Below are positions 41,001 to 48,400 of a DNA stretch of 64,000 bases, one piece after another; position 1 is the stretch's first letter; every line of letters begins with the position of its first letter. Below the pieces are notes generated by a model that saw nothing but the letters and a program-made list of their open reading frames with translations, ran no database searches and was not told where the DNA came from. Origin of the DNA: Spongilla lacustris (taxonomy: Eukaryota > Porifera > Demospongiae > Spongillida > Spongillidae); NCBI GenBank assembly GCA_949361645.1, contig OX442422.1:9064426-9128425 (forward strand), in the 5' to 3' direction. Made by a program: the position numbers and the translations under genes.

Positions 41001-41744
41001 TTTTACCCTTGGGGTAAGGGGAAGGGGAGGTCAGATTGGCCTAGTCAATTAGCAGAAGTCATGGGTTCAAATCCCAGGTGGAGACAACAGTGCTGTTGAA
41101 ATTTAGAACAAAATGTTAAACATGTATATCACAATGAAACACTGTTAGTTCCACCAATGAATGCACTCACCACCACAAAAATGGTGGAACATCATCTGAA
41201 TGCTAAAACATAGAAGCATTTATCAGCAAAGTTATACAGTGTTCCCTGCAGTGACAAATTCAATTACTCTACATGTGGCCCCTGTCAGGGGGAGGGTTTG
41301 ATGCATGTAATGTGCACATTACAACTCTAAGTGAGGTAACCTGTAGGGCCAACCTTGATACTTCTAATTTAAGGTTATACTACTAAGCATTTTTAGCCTC
41401 TGTACCCGACCAACCATACGTCAGTGGTATGATGTAATTATGCTATTATATGATATAATTTTATATTGCTGCCAGTACATGACTGTTTAATAAAATCCTA
41501 CCCCCCCCCCCCCCCCCTTCTTAAAGGCCCATGCCCATGTATAACCTAAGTCCTACTTCCCTATCCATACATGCAGGATACATGTATGTTTCAAGAGAAA
41601 GGAAAACTCTCACCTACATCATCATGGCCGCAAAAATCATCAAGAGTCAAACCCATAACCAGTCCATCACCAAAAAGTAGTACAAAAGGCAGGCAGAGTA
41701 AACATCTGTCATCACCAGATATTGAACATTCTGAGACTTACTAG
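26051..41744 (+). CDS. Gene 2: death-domain/CxCGKC/ankyrin protein (overall span)
   Basis: Exons in order: 26051-26081, 26154-26444, 28027-28107, 31141-31976, possibly 34394-34441, then ankyrin exons 34864-34968, 36113-36214, 37351-37452, 38497-38598, 38724-38825 and 39163-39261, then 40772-40819 and 41577-41744 (TAG at 41742-41744). Phases agree at every join: exon 1 ends +1 and exon 2 starts +2, likewise 2/3 and 3/4; all later joins are phase 0. The product would be an N-terminal death domain, a Gln/Pro linker, the CxCGKC domain, six ankyrin repeats and a short Pro/Ser tail. Death domains form homotypic complexes in apoptosis and innate-immune signalling and ankyrin stacks bind partners, so a cytoplasmic adaptor or sensor is a fair inference. 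No signal peptide or membrane segment is seen. Transcript evidence is lacking. Confidence 0.7.
26154..26444 (+). CDS. Gene 2 exon 2: death domain
   Basis: Residues 11-107 of the model. TFDWRVVGRRL (W33), the RPQTVADIDRED turn, DKMFEKWKEMKGSRATYRAL (W69) and AGNHQGAEMVKELV follow the six-helix death-domain pattern (W..vGR.L, ..ML..W....G..AT...L...L...G....AE.v). About 75 residues (28-103), normal family size. The donor here is GTGATA, weaker than GTGAGT in copy B and GTAGGT in copy C. Copies B and C differ by a few residues and carry the same exon length (291 bp). Confidence 0.8.
26540..26900 (+). repeat. 41-bp minisatellite, first block
   Basis: About eight copies, some shortened, of TTCATATGATGTCATGGAGT plus GGTTATGTCCCCACCCCTTCC. 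It lies in the intron after the death-domain exon. The same unit is at 27650-28000, 56165-56349 and, inverted, 62045-62365. Confidence 0.95.
26901..27649 (+). promoter_or_regulatory. Promoter-like insert splitting the 41-bp array
   Basis: Single-copy-looking DNA between two blocks of one minisatellite. It holds two ATTGG (inverted CCAAT) boxes at 27231-27235 and 27274-27278 and TATAAATA at 27339-27346, a spacing that would suit a core promoter or an LTR. A short hairpin (GACAACATAGCCGGCTATGTTGTC, of which ACATAGCCGGCTATGT is a perfect palindrome) lies at about 26908-26931. No ORF follows. Solo LTR was considered, but no clean duplicated target was found. Confidence 0.35.
27650..28000 (+). repeat. 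41-bp minisatellite, second block
   Basis: About eight copies of the same 41-bp unit, more regular than the first block, ending about 25 bp before the 28027 exon. Confidence 0.95.
28027..28107 (+). CDS. Gene 2 exon 3: Gln/Ala/Pro linker
   Basis: 81-bp exon between acceptor TTTGACCAAGCAG and donor GTAAAC. Read with the flanking phases it gives GTQQAQQAAAEVQEVMTSQP then PPTAAEN, a flexible linker. Its phase pattern (2 bases in, 1 base out) fits both neighbours exactly, which is the main support. Confidence 0.6.
28139..28480. repeat. Third, truncated copy of the 131-codon ORF repeat, with inverted arms
   Basis: 28342-28480 resembles the first 40 codons of the ORF repeats at 19.5 and 22.3 kb (minus strand, STIGTCRLATS, YLPSLAEATM). 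28139-28235 is an inverted copy of part of this (ATCTTTAGCCGAAGCCACGA), giving a foldback with arms of about 90 bp around a spacer of about 70 bp. Confidence 0.7.
28481..28971. other. Intron sequence, nothing recognised
   Basis: A short inverted pair around CAGGCCCTG (about 28611-28652) is visible; otherwise no feature is supported. Confidence 0.4.
28972..30526. mobile_element. 1.55-kb foldback with ~675-bp inverted arms
   Basis: Left arm 28972-29646 (starting TAGAGCACCACAACTTTTGC) and right arm 29857-30526 (ending with the inverse, GGTGCTCTA) are inverted copies with scattered substitutions and small indels. The spacer is about 210 bp. It lies wholly inside the intron between gene 2 exons 3 and 4. 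No transposase-like ORF; the small frames inside are not convincing. No target duplication found. Confidence 0.85.
31141..31976 (+). CDS. Gene 2 exon 4: CxCGKC sponge-type domain
   Basis: 836-bp exon between acceptor TCTAATCTTTCAG and donor GTAAGC. It encodes about 278 residues beginning KRFIKDNCGCGKCVFKGLIT. Features: a Cys cluster (CGCGKC, then NGCPHS) that may bind a metal; a long helical part (DTKYRHMVLKFKTWMEENVT, LKDRLKEIEAANYFNCSAIL, SDYYTWFNCSVLKKVLED); YCKHNIFECPPPSCMSS; and a C-terminal part with EQWKHLITLGVTEIITKDYH. I recall this arrangement (CGKC..GCP, a DY..F/W.F..hh motif, IFECPP) from many sponge ankyrin or death-domain proteins; it has no name known to me. Codon use is uniform, there are no internal stops, and it ends in phase 0 as the ankyrin exons require. 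Confidence 0.85.
32030..32700. repeat. Single-arm copy of the 42-44 kb palindrome family
   Basis: Shares GTCTTGCACTTGCTCC, GGTTCAAACCCGCCATAAC and ATTTTTATGCCATCC blocks, in the same order, with the arms of the palindromes at 42.4-44.0 kb, but only one arm is present here. Located just after the exon 4 donor. Confidence 0.75.
32701..33120. other. Intron sequence with G/C-rich repeat
   Basis: Around 32770-32930 is a dispersed segment (GTGGATCCAGG ... GGGGGAGTGCTG) similar to 10830-10950. No exon seen. Confidence 0.45.
33134..33190 (+). pseudogene. Decayed fragment of the exon 4 start
   Basis: CTTTCAG acceptor and AAAAACGTTTTATAATGAAT closely match the acceptor and first bases of exon 4 at 31141. 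It reads KRFIM then SCGCE before stops. It keeps the GCxC-like start but nothing more, so it is a remnant of a duplicated exon 4. Confidence 0.7.
33722..33860 (+). repeat. Dispersed G/C-run repeat, copy 1
   Basis: GGCCGGAGG followed by long G and C runs, then CTATGGCACCCCC and CTAAAACTATCGTC. Matches 38838-38970. The G runs could form quadruplexes. Confidence 0.75.
33861..34393. other. Intron sequence, nothing recognised
   Basis: No exon, repeat family or RNA gene supported. Confidence 0.4.
34394..34441 (+). CDS. Possible gene 2 exon between the CxCGKC domain and ankyrin repeats
   Basis: A 48-bp phase-0 stretch bounded by CATGAACAG and GTAAGT, reading QCSKSTQLTEHIGNKI. It fits in frame between exon 4 and the first ankyrin exon but has no homologue elsewhere in the window, so it may be chance. 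Confidence 0.25.
34864..34968 (+). CDS. Gene 2 exon: ankyrin repeat 1 (35 codons)
   Basis: Phase-0 exon after CTCTCCTTAG encoding DDGDTPLHLAARGGHTTCVE and ending DVNVKDE before GTGAGT. It differs from the gene 1 set in its acceptor context. Confidence 0.85.
34969..36112 (+). repeat. Intron duplicated together with its exon (copy 1)
   Basis: The sequence after the donor (TGCTCCATTGTATGTTACCT onward) is repeated after the next ankyrin exon (36215-37230) with substitutions and indels. Exon plus about 1 kb of intron was thus copied in tandem. Confidence 0.8.
36113..36214 (+). CDS. Gene 2 exon: ankyrin repeat 2
   Basis: 102-bp phase-0 exon after TACCCTCTCCAG encoding DGYTPLHLAANGGHITCVEH and ending STRGIDVNIKDE, followed by GTGAGT. 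Confidence 0.85.
36215..37350 (+). repeat. Intron duplicated together with its exon (copy 2)
   Basis: Copy of 34969-35900 up to about 37230; blocks such as AGATGTACAGACCCACTAAT and TCAATACTGTGATATGGTGC occur in both. Confidence 0.8.
37351..37452 (+). CDS. Gene 2 exon: ankyrin repeat 3
   Basis: 102-bp phase-0 exon encoding YGYTPLHLAAREGHTTCVEH and ending SAPGIDMNIKSM, donor GTGAGT. Confidence 0.85.
37453..38496. other. Intron, nothing recognised
   Basis: Several small frames but no splice-bounded exon. CCTAGGTACATT repeats near 38340-38400 are short tandem copies. Confidence 0.4.
38497..38598 (+). CDS. Gene 2 exon: ankyrin repeat 4
   Basis: 102-bp phase-0 exon encoding YGDTPLHIAAWEGHTTCVEH and ending FTPGIDVNIKNW, donor GTGAGT. 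Confidence 0.85.
38724..38825 (+). CDS. Gene 2 exon: ankyrin repeat 5
   Basis: 102-bp phase-0 exon encoding YGHTPLHLAAWGGNTTCVEC and ending STPGIDVNSKDM, donor GTAAGA. The upstream 80 bp resemble the introns before gene 1 ankyrin exons (ACCATG..GACTGAACTATTG). Confidence 0.85.
38838..38970 (+). repeat. Dispersed G/C-run repeat, copy 2
   Basis: Related to 33722-33860; here a run of about 20 G follows GGCCGGAGGCGGA, then CTATGGCGCCCCC and CTAAAACTATCGTC. Confidence 0.75.
39163..39261 (+). CDS. Gene 2 exon: ankyrin repeat 6 (33 codons)
   Basis: 99-bp phase-0 exon encoding EGHTPLHLAAWRAHISVERL and ending STRGINMNNKDM, donor GTAAGT. One codon is missing relative to the others (HISVER for HTTCVEH). 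It is the last and most diverged repeat. Confidence 0.8.
39262..40771. other. Intron with possible retroelement gag remnant on the minus strand
   Basis: Around 39800-40080 the minus strand reads short pieces such as VKAALLRRYS-like and FLDDGTDQFSVKIEL in changing frames, weakly recalling the gag/SCAN-like part of LTR retroelements. No intact ORF. 40550-40770 resembles the sequence around 24660 and the intron before 23479. Confidence 0.25.
40772..40819 (+). CDS. Gene 2 exon: AIIARLK exon
   Basis: 48 bp, phase 0, identical in sequence to the gene 1 exon at 23479-23526; encodes AIIARLKSVSKPTHAV; donor GTAAGT. Confidence 0.75.
41023..41110 (+). repeat. Possible tRNA-derived SINE
   Basis: TGGCCTAGTCAATTAG resembles a Pol III A box and GGGTTCAAATCCC a B box. 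The spacing (27 bp between box starts) is shorter than in a tRNA gene and no cloverleaf can be drawn, so a SINE head is more likely than a tRNA gene. Confidence 0.35.
41501..41518 (+). repeat. Poly-C run
   Basis: About 17 C bases in the intron before the gene 2 terminal exon. Confidence 0.9.
41577..41744 (+). CDS. Gene 2 terminal exon, one Pro/Ser unit
   Basis: Acceptor ATCCATACATGCAG, then 55 codons and TAG. It encodes DTCMFQEKGKLSPTSSWPQK and ends SKHLSSPDIEHSETY. The matching gene 1 exon ends SEHPSSLDIAHSETH, so the ends are homologous while gene 1 has amplified the internal unit. Phase 0 from the preceding exon. Confidence 0.75.
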   Translation, partial: DTCMFQEKGKLSPTSSWPQKSSRVKPITSPSPKSSTKGRQSKHLSSPDIEHSETY

Positions 41745-42226
41745 GGGTAATACTTCTCAGTCTGGACAGCGTGATAGACAGTAGGCTAGATTTAGATTGT
41801 AATAGATTTGGTATATACATGAGAACACGTGCTGTGTGTTGTATGTGGTGTGGGTGTATTGCTACTCAGTTTGTGCCGGCACAAGCCCAGACCATGTAAC
41901 TATATTGAGCAGATGGTTTATAGCTAAGAATGGTCGATCTGATGAATGAATGAAAAACATTTTAAAAATTCATTCTGGTACCGAAACGGTAGCAAATACA
42001 GCCACCTCTTGAGTACACGCTTGTAAAAGAGTTTTTTTTTTTTTTGTTCTTTTTTTTTTGGTTGGCGGATTTCTGCGAACATGCAACTCAAAATAAAGCG
42101 AATCTAGTGTCGGCCCTCACTTCTCGCATATGTATTAAAATACAACAAACATGAGATGAAACTCAGTTATTTAATTTTAATCCTCGAAGCACGCCTGATC
42201 GACATACATCTATCCAATCTCTGTGG
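41745..42226. other. Downstream of gene 2
   Basis: Probable 3' UTR and spacer. T-rich runs at about 42033-42060. Part of 41745-41900 resembles the sequence after the gene 1 stop (ATGAGAACAC..TGTGTGTTG). Confidence 0.45.
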
Positions 42227-42395
42227 CTTACGGACAGGGTTGCCGAAGGCCAGCCCGGCCTGCCAGGTCGGCCTGCCAGGCCGGACTTTTAGCTTGGCCT
42301 GGCAGGCCGGACCCTGGCCTGACAGGCCGGCAGGCCGGGATCCACCCACCTATTATAATAAATTATTAATTCATTTCGCGATGTCTATAGCTATA

Positions 42396-43196
42396 TATGG
42401 GACAGTTTCCGAGATAACTTCCTATGTTTTATAACATTTGAATTGCTGTATCTGCCGAACAATAAAGGCTATCGACTACCTATTTTCAACACTTCATACT
42501 ACACCATTGCCCTAGGGTAAAATACCTAGGGTAAAATACATTTTTGTGTCTTGCACTTGCTCAGTACCATCATTGCAACGTTCGATACCCCACCAGGTTC
42601 AAACCCAACATAACTTTCTGTAGGAGTAATCAAATCGCTTCAAATTCGGTTTGTAGGTAGAGACTATATCTATCGATTTGTTCTATTCGTTAATTTTTAT
42701 GCCATCCGTTACGGAGATATAGTTGAACAAACTACGTGCACTTTTTCCCGCCGGCTCTATACGCGGCAATGATATAATCACCGCCTCCCATACTTTGAGC
42801 GTGACGCGATTTGCCCAAATCATCGGCGCGAATCGAGCGGGAAAATGTGCATGCACTTACGTAGTTTGTTCAACTATATCTCCGTAATGGATGGCATAAA
42901 AAGTAACGAATAGAACAAATCGATAGATATAGGACCTCTCTACCTGCAAACGATTTGATTACTCCTACATAAAGTTATGTTGGGTTTGAACCTGATGGGT
43001 ATCCAACGTTGCAATGCTGGCACGGAGCAAGTGCAAGACACCAAAATGTATTTTACCATAGAGCAATGGTGTAGTACGTAGTTATGAAAATAGGAAGTCG
43101 ATAGCCTAATAATACCGTTCGATTCAAACGTTCTAACACGATTATTTTATAACGTTATAAAACATAGGACGTTTTCTCGGAAACTGTCCCATATAT
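42396..43196. repeat. Palindrome 1 inside the hAT-like element
   Basis: Arms of about 390 bp, from TATATGGGACAGTTTCCGAG to its inverse ending GGAAACTGTCCCATATATA, with a spacer of about 50-60 bp around 42800. The arms contain GGTTCAAACCC, which resembles a Pol III B box, but no A box was found. Confidence 0.8.
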
Positions 43197-44032
43197 AATT
43201 GGGAAAGTTTACGAGAAAAGGGACCTAGCGTGTATTATAAAAAAGTATAATAAAAATGCATTACGTTTGATTTGCTATAACCTCCGAACAGTTAACGCTA
43301 TCAACTTCCTATTTTCAACACTTCATACTGCACCATTTCTCTATGGTAAAATACATTTTGGAGTCTTGCACTTGCTCCGTGTCAGTATTGCAACGTTCGA
43401 TACCCCACTGGGTTCAAACCCGCCATAACTTTCGGTAGGAGTAATCAATTCGCTTCAAATTCGGTTTGTAGGTAGAGAGGTCCTATACCTATCGATTTGT
43501 TCTGTTCGTTAATTTTTATGCCATCCGTTACGGAGATACAGTTGAACAAACTACGTGCACGTTTTCCCGCTTGATTCGCACCAATGTTATAATCCCCGCC
43601 TCCCCATACATTGAGCGGAGCGCAATTTGCCCAAATCATTGGCGCGAATCGAGCGCGAAAATGGGCACGTAGTTTGTTCAACTGTATCTCCGTAACGGAT
43701 GCATAAAAATTAACCAACAGAACAAATCGATAGGTATAGGACCTCTCTACCTACAAACCGAATTTGAAGCGAATTGATTACTCCTACCGAAAGTTATGGC
43801 GGGTTTGAACCCAGTGGGGTATCAAACGTTGCAATACTGACACGGAGCAAGTGCAAGACTCCAAGATGAATTTTACCATAGAGAAATGGTGCAGTATGAA
43901 GTGTTGAAAATAGGAAGTTGATAGCGTTAACTGTTCGGAGGTTATAGCAAATCAAACGTAATGCATTTTTATTATACTTTTTTATAATACACGCTATAGG
44001 TCCCTTTTCTCGTAAACTTTCCCATATGATTA
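43197..44032. repeat. Palindrome 2 inside the hAT-like element
   Basis: Second palindrome of the same family, abutting the first, from TGGGAAAGTTTACGAGAAAA to the inverse ending CGTAAACTTTCCCATA. The arms match each other more closely than those of palindrome 1, suggesting it is younger or was corrected by gene conversion. Confidence 0.8.
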
Positions 44033-44452
44033 TAGTAATATAGTTATTATACAATCAGCTGGTAATGGTTACAATTTATAATTACAAATTACAGATACAT
44101 GCAGAAACTGAGTCTGAGATATATAACATGCAGTGATATCGATGCAAACAGCGCGCTTGCTATCTAAATACTTGTAATTAACCATGCATTGTGCTTCAGC
44201 ATGACACACGCCTCCAAACGTTGAGGGAGAAGGTTCCATCTCTGGCGCTGTTGAACGCGAAAACACCCGCTCGGATGGAGCTGAAGAAGTATGAATTTTT
44301 GATAAATTGTTTAATAATATCATAATGTTTTGTGGCTAGCCATGAATTTTTAATAAATTGTTTAATAACATCAATTTATCCGACCTGGCAGGCCGGCCTG
44401 GCAGGCCGGGGCTGTCAGGCCGGCCGGTCACAGGCCGGACCCTGCTTACGGA

Positions 44453-45166
44453 TATAGAAGGATAAGCCACATTACAGCTCCATGCGATAAGTAGTAGTCT
44501 AAATGATCTCTGTGGATGAGGATGGGTACCTTTGTAATGTCCAGAAGTGAATTAATTCGGTGAAATGTAGATTCGCATGAAAATCAATATGATTGGGTTC
44601 TATCGAGGGGCGATGAAGAATGGCTTGAGCAAACACCAAAGGTAGAACTGAAATTAAAAAGTCAAATTCGCGCCTTTTGTTATATCTTGTAGACTCGCTC
44701 TTTAAAATATACGTGTATTTTTAACTAGACTGCAAGGTCGGTGGTACGTGCATGTGGGTTGCAATTTTCAGTTTCGTTATAAAGAGTCACTCTTCTTCTG
44801 TATTAAAGGTACATGCTAGAGCTGCCTTAATATATTTCAGATCAAGGCAGCCTAGCATGTGTTGATCTATTAAGTCTATACATGCATGTAGTTACCGCGG
44901 CCAGGTTAGTATACGTACATGTACGGTCTACGGTAACGTACCGCACCATGGCCAGCTATACGTGATAATGACATTCACTGATAGTCACGTCGTAGCTACG
45001 CGAAACACGTTCCGTAGCGCCGTGCATTCTCGTAGGCTATACGTGTTTCTATGATCCGCAGCTGGGTCTGGGCACGAGACTAATTTCGGGCATTTTCTAA
45101 TAGCAATTATTTTTTAAAATCGTGAGAAAATACCACATACCGCGTGAGCACAACCAAACCCAGTGC
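44453..45166 (+). promoter_or_regulatory. Region upstream of gene 3
   Basis: Contains the probable promoter of gene 3 but no clear TATA box. It is richer in CpG than most of the window from about 44880 on (GCGCCGTGCATTCTCG, TACGCGAAACACG). No other feature seen. Confidence 0.3.
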
Positions 45167-45301
45167 ATGGAGATCGCCTTTGCTGGTCATGTGGTGTCTC
45201 CACAACGCCCCCTGCAGGAGGGACCCCCCGATATTATTCTCCCCGACAGAAGTCAGTGTGCCGACATTTCAAAAACGCTGAGCGCCATCGATCAGGTCCA
45301 G
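45167..45301 (+). CDS. Gene 3 exon 1
   Basis: ATG at 45167, 45 codons to donor GTACGT in phase 0: MEIAFAGHVVSPQRPLQEGP then PDIILPDRSQCADISKTLSA. The frame is open further upstream, but this is the first ATG in it. No family recognised. Confidence 0.5.
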
Positions 45302-45365
45302 GTACGTCTCCGTATGAATAATACATCCACATGTGTTGCGTACGACAACGTGTGTGTGTGTGTGT

Positions 45366-45405
<40 letters not shown>

Positions 45406-48400
45406 CGTGTGTGCGTGTGTGAGTGTGCGTGTGTGTGTGTGCGTGTGTGTGTGTGTGTGCTCGCGCTATACGGCGCATTTAATTGCTTCACACATCTACA
45501 CGTGTACACGATGTTGACATGTACATGTAGGATGTACGTGCACACGATTGAAGGCAATAGGCAGCATTTACAGCCCACTCTTATCAAAAGCCTGTGCGAT
45601 TCACGCCTCTCACACGCACAGGCGGCTATACATGCCTTCTCCAAAGACCATGCTTCTATCGGCGACGTCTTGCACAGAGGGGCGAGGCTCCGTCTCGATG
45701 CAGCAGGACTTACCCTGGTCCTGAGCTCCGCCCAAGAGGAGCTGTACGCCTCCCTCCTTGCCCTCCAGGAGGACGAGGTGGGGAGGATAGAGTCCGTACT
45801 TAAGGAGGTCCCCAGGCCTGACGCCAGCAGTCATGCTCCACTTCAAACACAGATAGGTCAAACCAAGGTATGCATGTGGGCGTGGGCGGTGTGCATGTAG
45901 GCGTATGCGGTGTGTGCCATGTGGGCATGGGAATCTACATGTATACTTTGTATGACGATCCCAGATCGATCCCAGGTTGATAAGGACTAAATCAACCATT
46001 GAGGGTGAGAAAAGTCAACTGGGAACATTTTGTTAAAAACCTATCAACCTGGGATTCCTCGAAGCGTAAAACCCCAGGGCTGGATGTGTACATGTATGCT
46101 TGTTCTGTTACTCTGTGTATGCAATTTATGTACATGTCCACATATCTTGTGTGATTAGAACTGTTGTTTTTGTGTGCACATTTACATAACGTGTTTGATA
46201 CAACGTGTTTACACATGTACATGTACTGTACATGTAGAAAGTGAGTACATGTACCAGGTGTGTGTGTATGTATAATGTATGTATAATAGGTGTGAATCCT
46301 CCATGTGAGTCCCTCCATACCCATCCCTCTCCTCCCCATCCCCTCTGCTCCTTCTACCTTCTCCCTACCTACCAGTGTGTACCAGCAATGGCTGCACAAA
46401 CACACGGAAGTCATGAACAACTAAAGAACTAGTTAGCAAACATCTTACATTCCACACTCTCCTATTATTAATAGATACCATACAACATCACCTGTTAATG
46501 ATGATGTCATCATCATGATGTAACACTTCACACATGCACGCACCTACCTACACACACTGCACACACACACTCACTGCACAAGCACACACACACTCACTGC
46601 ACAAGCACACACACACTGCACACAGCACACACACACCTACACACACATACACAAGCCATAATGTTAATGGAGCTCAATTGGAGGGGCCCCTCATGCCCAG
46701 TCCTTATGGGAGAGGGGGGATGGGGCTCGTGCCCAGTCCTTATGGGAGGGGGGAGGCCCCTCATGCCCAGTCATTATGGGGGGCCCTCATGCCCAGTCCT
46801 TATGGGAGGGGCCCCTCAAGCCCAGTCCTTGTGGGAGGGGCCCCTCATGCCCTGTCCTTATGGGAGGGGGGGCCTAGTACCCAGTCCTTATGGGAGGGGC
46901 CCCTCAAGCCCAGTCCTTGTGGGAGGGGCCCCTCATGCCCGGTCCTTATGGGAGGGGGGGCCTAGTACCCAGTCCTTATGGGGGGGGGCCCACATGCCCA
47001 GTCCTTGTGGAATATTCTTTTCTGTGGCACTATCTTCCATGACATGTACATTATTTTTTATCTCATAGGCCACCATTGGCTGCCTCACCCAATGGAAGGA
47101 GGAGCTTGTTGCTATCATCCAGTCTCCAGACCCACTAACTGTTGCCATTTGTAATGATGGCAGTCCATGTAAGGCAGTGGGCATGTCCTGGTGGCTAATG
47201 TAGTGTGTCATCACCCCCTCACCTGCTTACCCCCAGGATGGTAGATGTAATGGCTCCATGATCATGCCCTTTGCATGCGATACCATTTCTCCATAACAAA
47301 TTGGATTGCGTCATGATCAGCTGTGCACATTGGCCACACTCTGCCAAACACTATACACACTGTACAACCTACTAACACATACATCCATATGCACCAATTC
47401 AATATTACAAAGTCTCAGATACTGCATGAATCCATCACTGCGCCTTGTCACTCAAAGGTAGCTTGTGTGCAGCCGGATCTGAAATTAAGGTCAACCATAT
47501 TGGGGGGGCGGGGGGGGGGGGGTAATTTGCAGCAGTGTGGTTGTGCACTACGACGCCTTAGATTGCCTTCTTTCGCTGCATCAACACACTGTATTTGTAT
47601 TCTGTAACAGCTGCAATTCACATATAAACCCCTTTTTACTACCCACATCTTCGCATTCCCGCAAGAGCATATTTTCTGTCTAATTCACTGTCGTTCAAAC
47701 GACAGAAAATGATATTTTGCTGTATGATGTACAGCTGCCCTAGAAGTATGTTGTTATGTACATTTTGCTTTACATTACACTCCTCGATTTCTTCTTCCTC
47801 CTCCCCCTCCCTCCTCTCTTCCCCATCCCTCCTCTCCTCCCCCTCCCTCCTCTCCTCCCCTACCTTATCTCTCCTCCCTCCTCCCCAGCACTCCCTCCAC
47901 CCCAGCACAAGGCTCTACACAACAGGGCAGAGGTGTTACTTACTCGATGTCAGGCACTGCTGGGGCAGCATGAGGAGCTGTGTGGGTCACTGCAGGAGGC
48001 CTGGAGGGAAAGGTTCTCCTCCAACCTTGAGGAGTGTGAGAGATGGCTGAGAGAGGTGTACTCCCTGATGTGCCTGGAGCCTCATAGGGCTCCCTTAGCA
48101 TGGTCTGGGGAGGAGACTGGATGGGGAAGAGGAGATGATAAGTGATGAGGAGGGATAAGAAGTGGACGGGGAGGATGAGGAGGATGGGGAGGAGGAGGAG
48201 GAGGATGGACACAAAGATGAGGGGTTGAAAGAAGAAACAGATAAGGAAGATATGGATGGGGAGGAGGAGGAGGAAGTGAAATCCAATGAAGACAGTGACA
48301 GTTAGGGATTTGGAGGTTCTTCCACTGATGCATCTGAAGGAGTGGAAGGTGGTAGATGATAGCATCACATTCCCGTCATGTGACATCAGCAGTGAACTAA

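Larger units (their letters stand above)
42227..44452. mobile_element. Non-autonomous hAT-like element with 8-bp target duplication
   Basis: CTTACGGA occurs at 42227-42234 and 44445-44452, immediately outside ends that start CAGGGT (42235) and finish ACCCTG (44444). An 8-bp duplication and CAGGG termini are hallmarks of the hAT superfamily. Both ends carry G/C-rich GGCCTGGCAGGCCGG repeats (42240-42345 and 44380-44440). The 2.2-kb body has no transposase; it holds two large palindromes that may be later insertions. Confidence 0.8.

Noticed and set aside
41041..41110. tRNA gene
   Set aside because: A- and B-box-like motifs are too close together and no acceptor or anticodon stem pairs.
45234..45478. 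Thr/His-rich and Val/Cys-rich frames
   Set aside because: Translation of the GT microsatellite.
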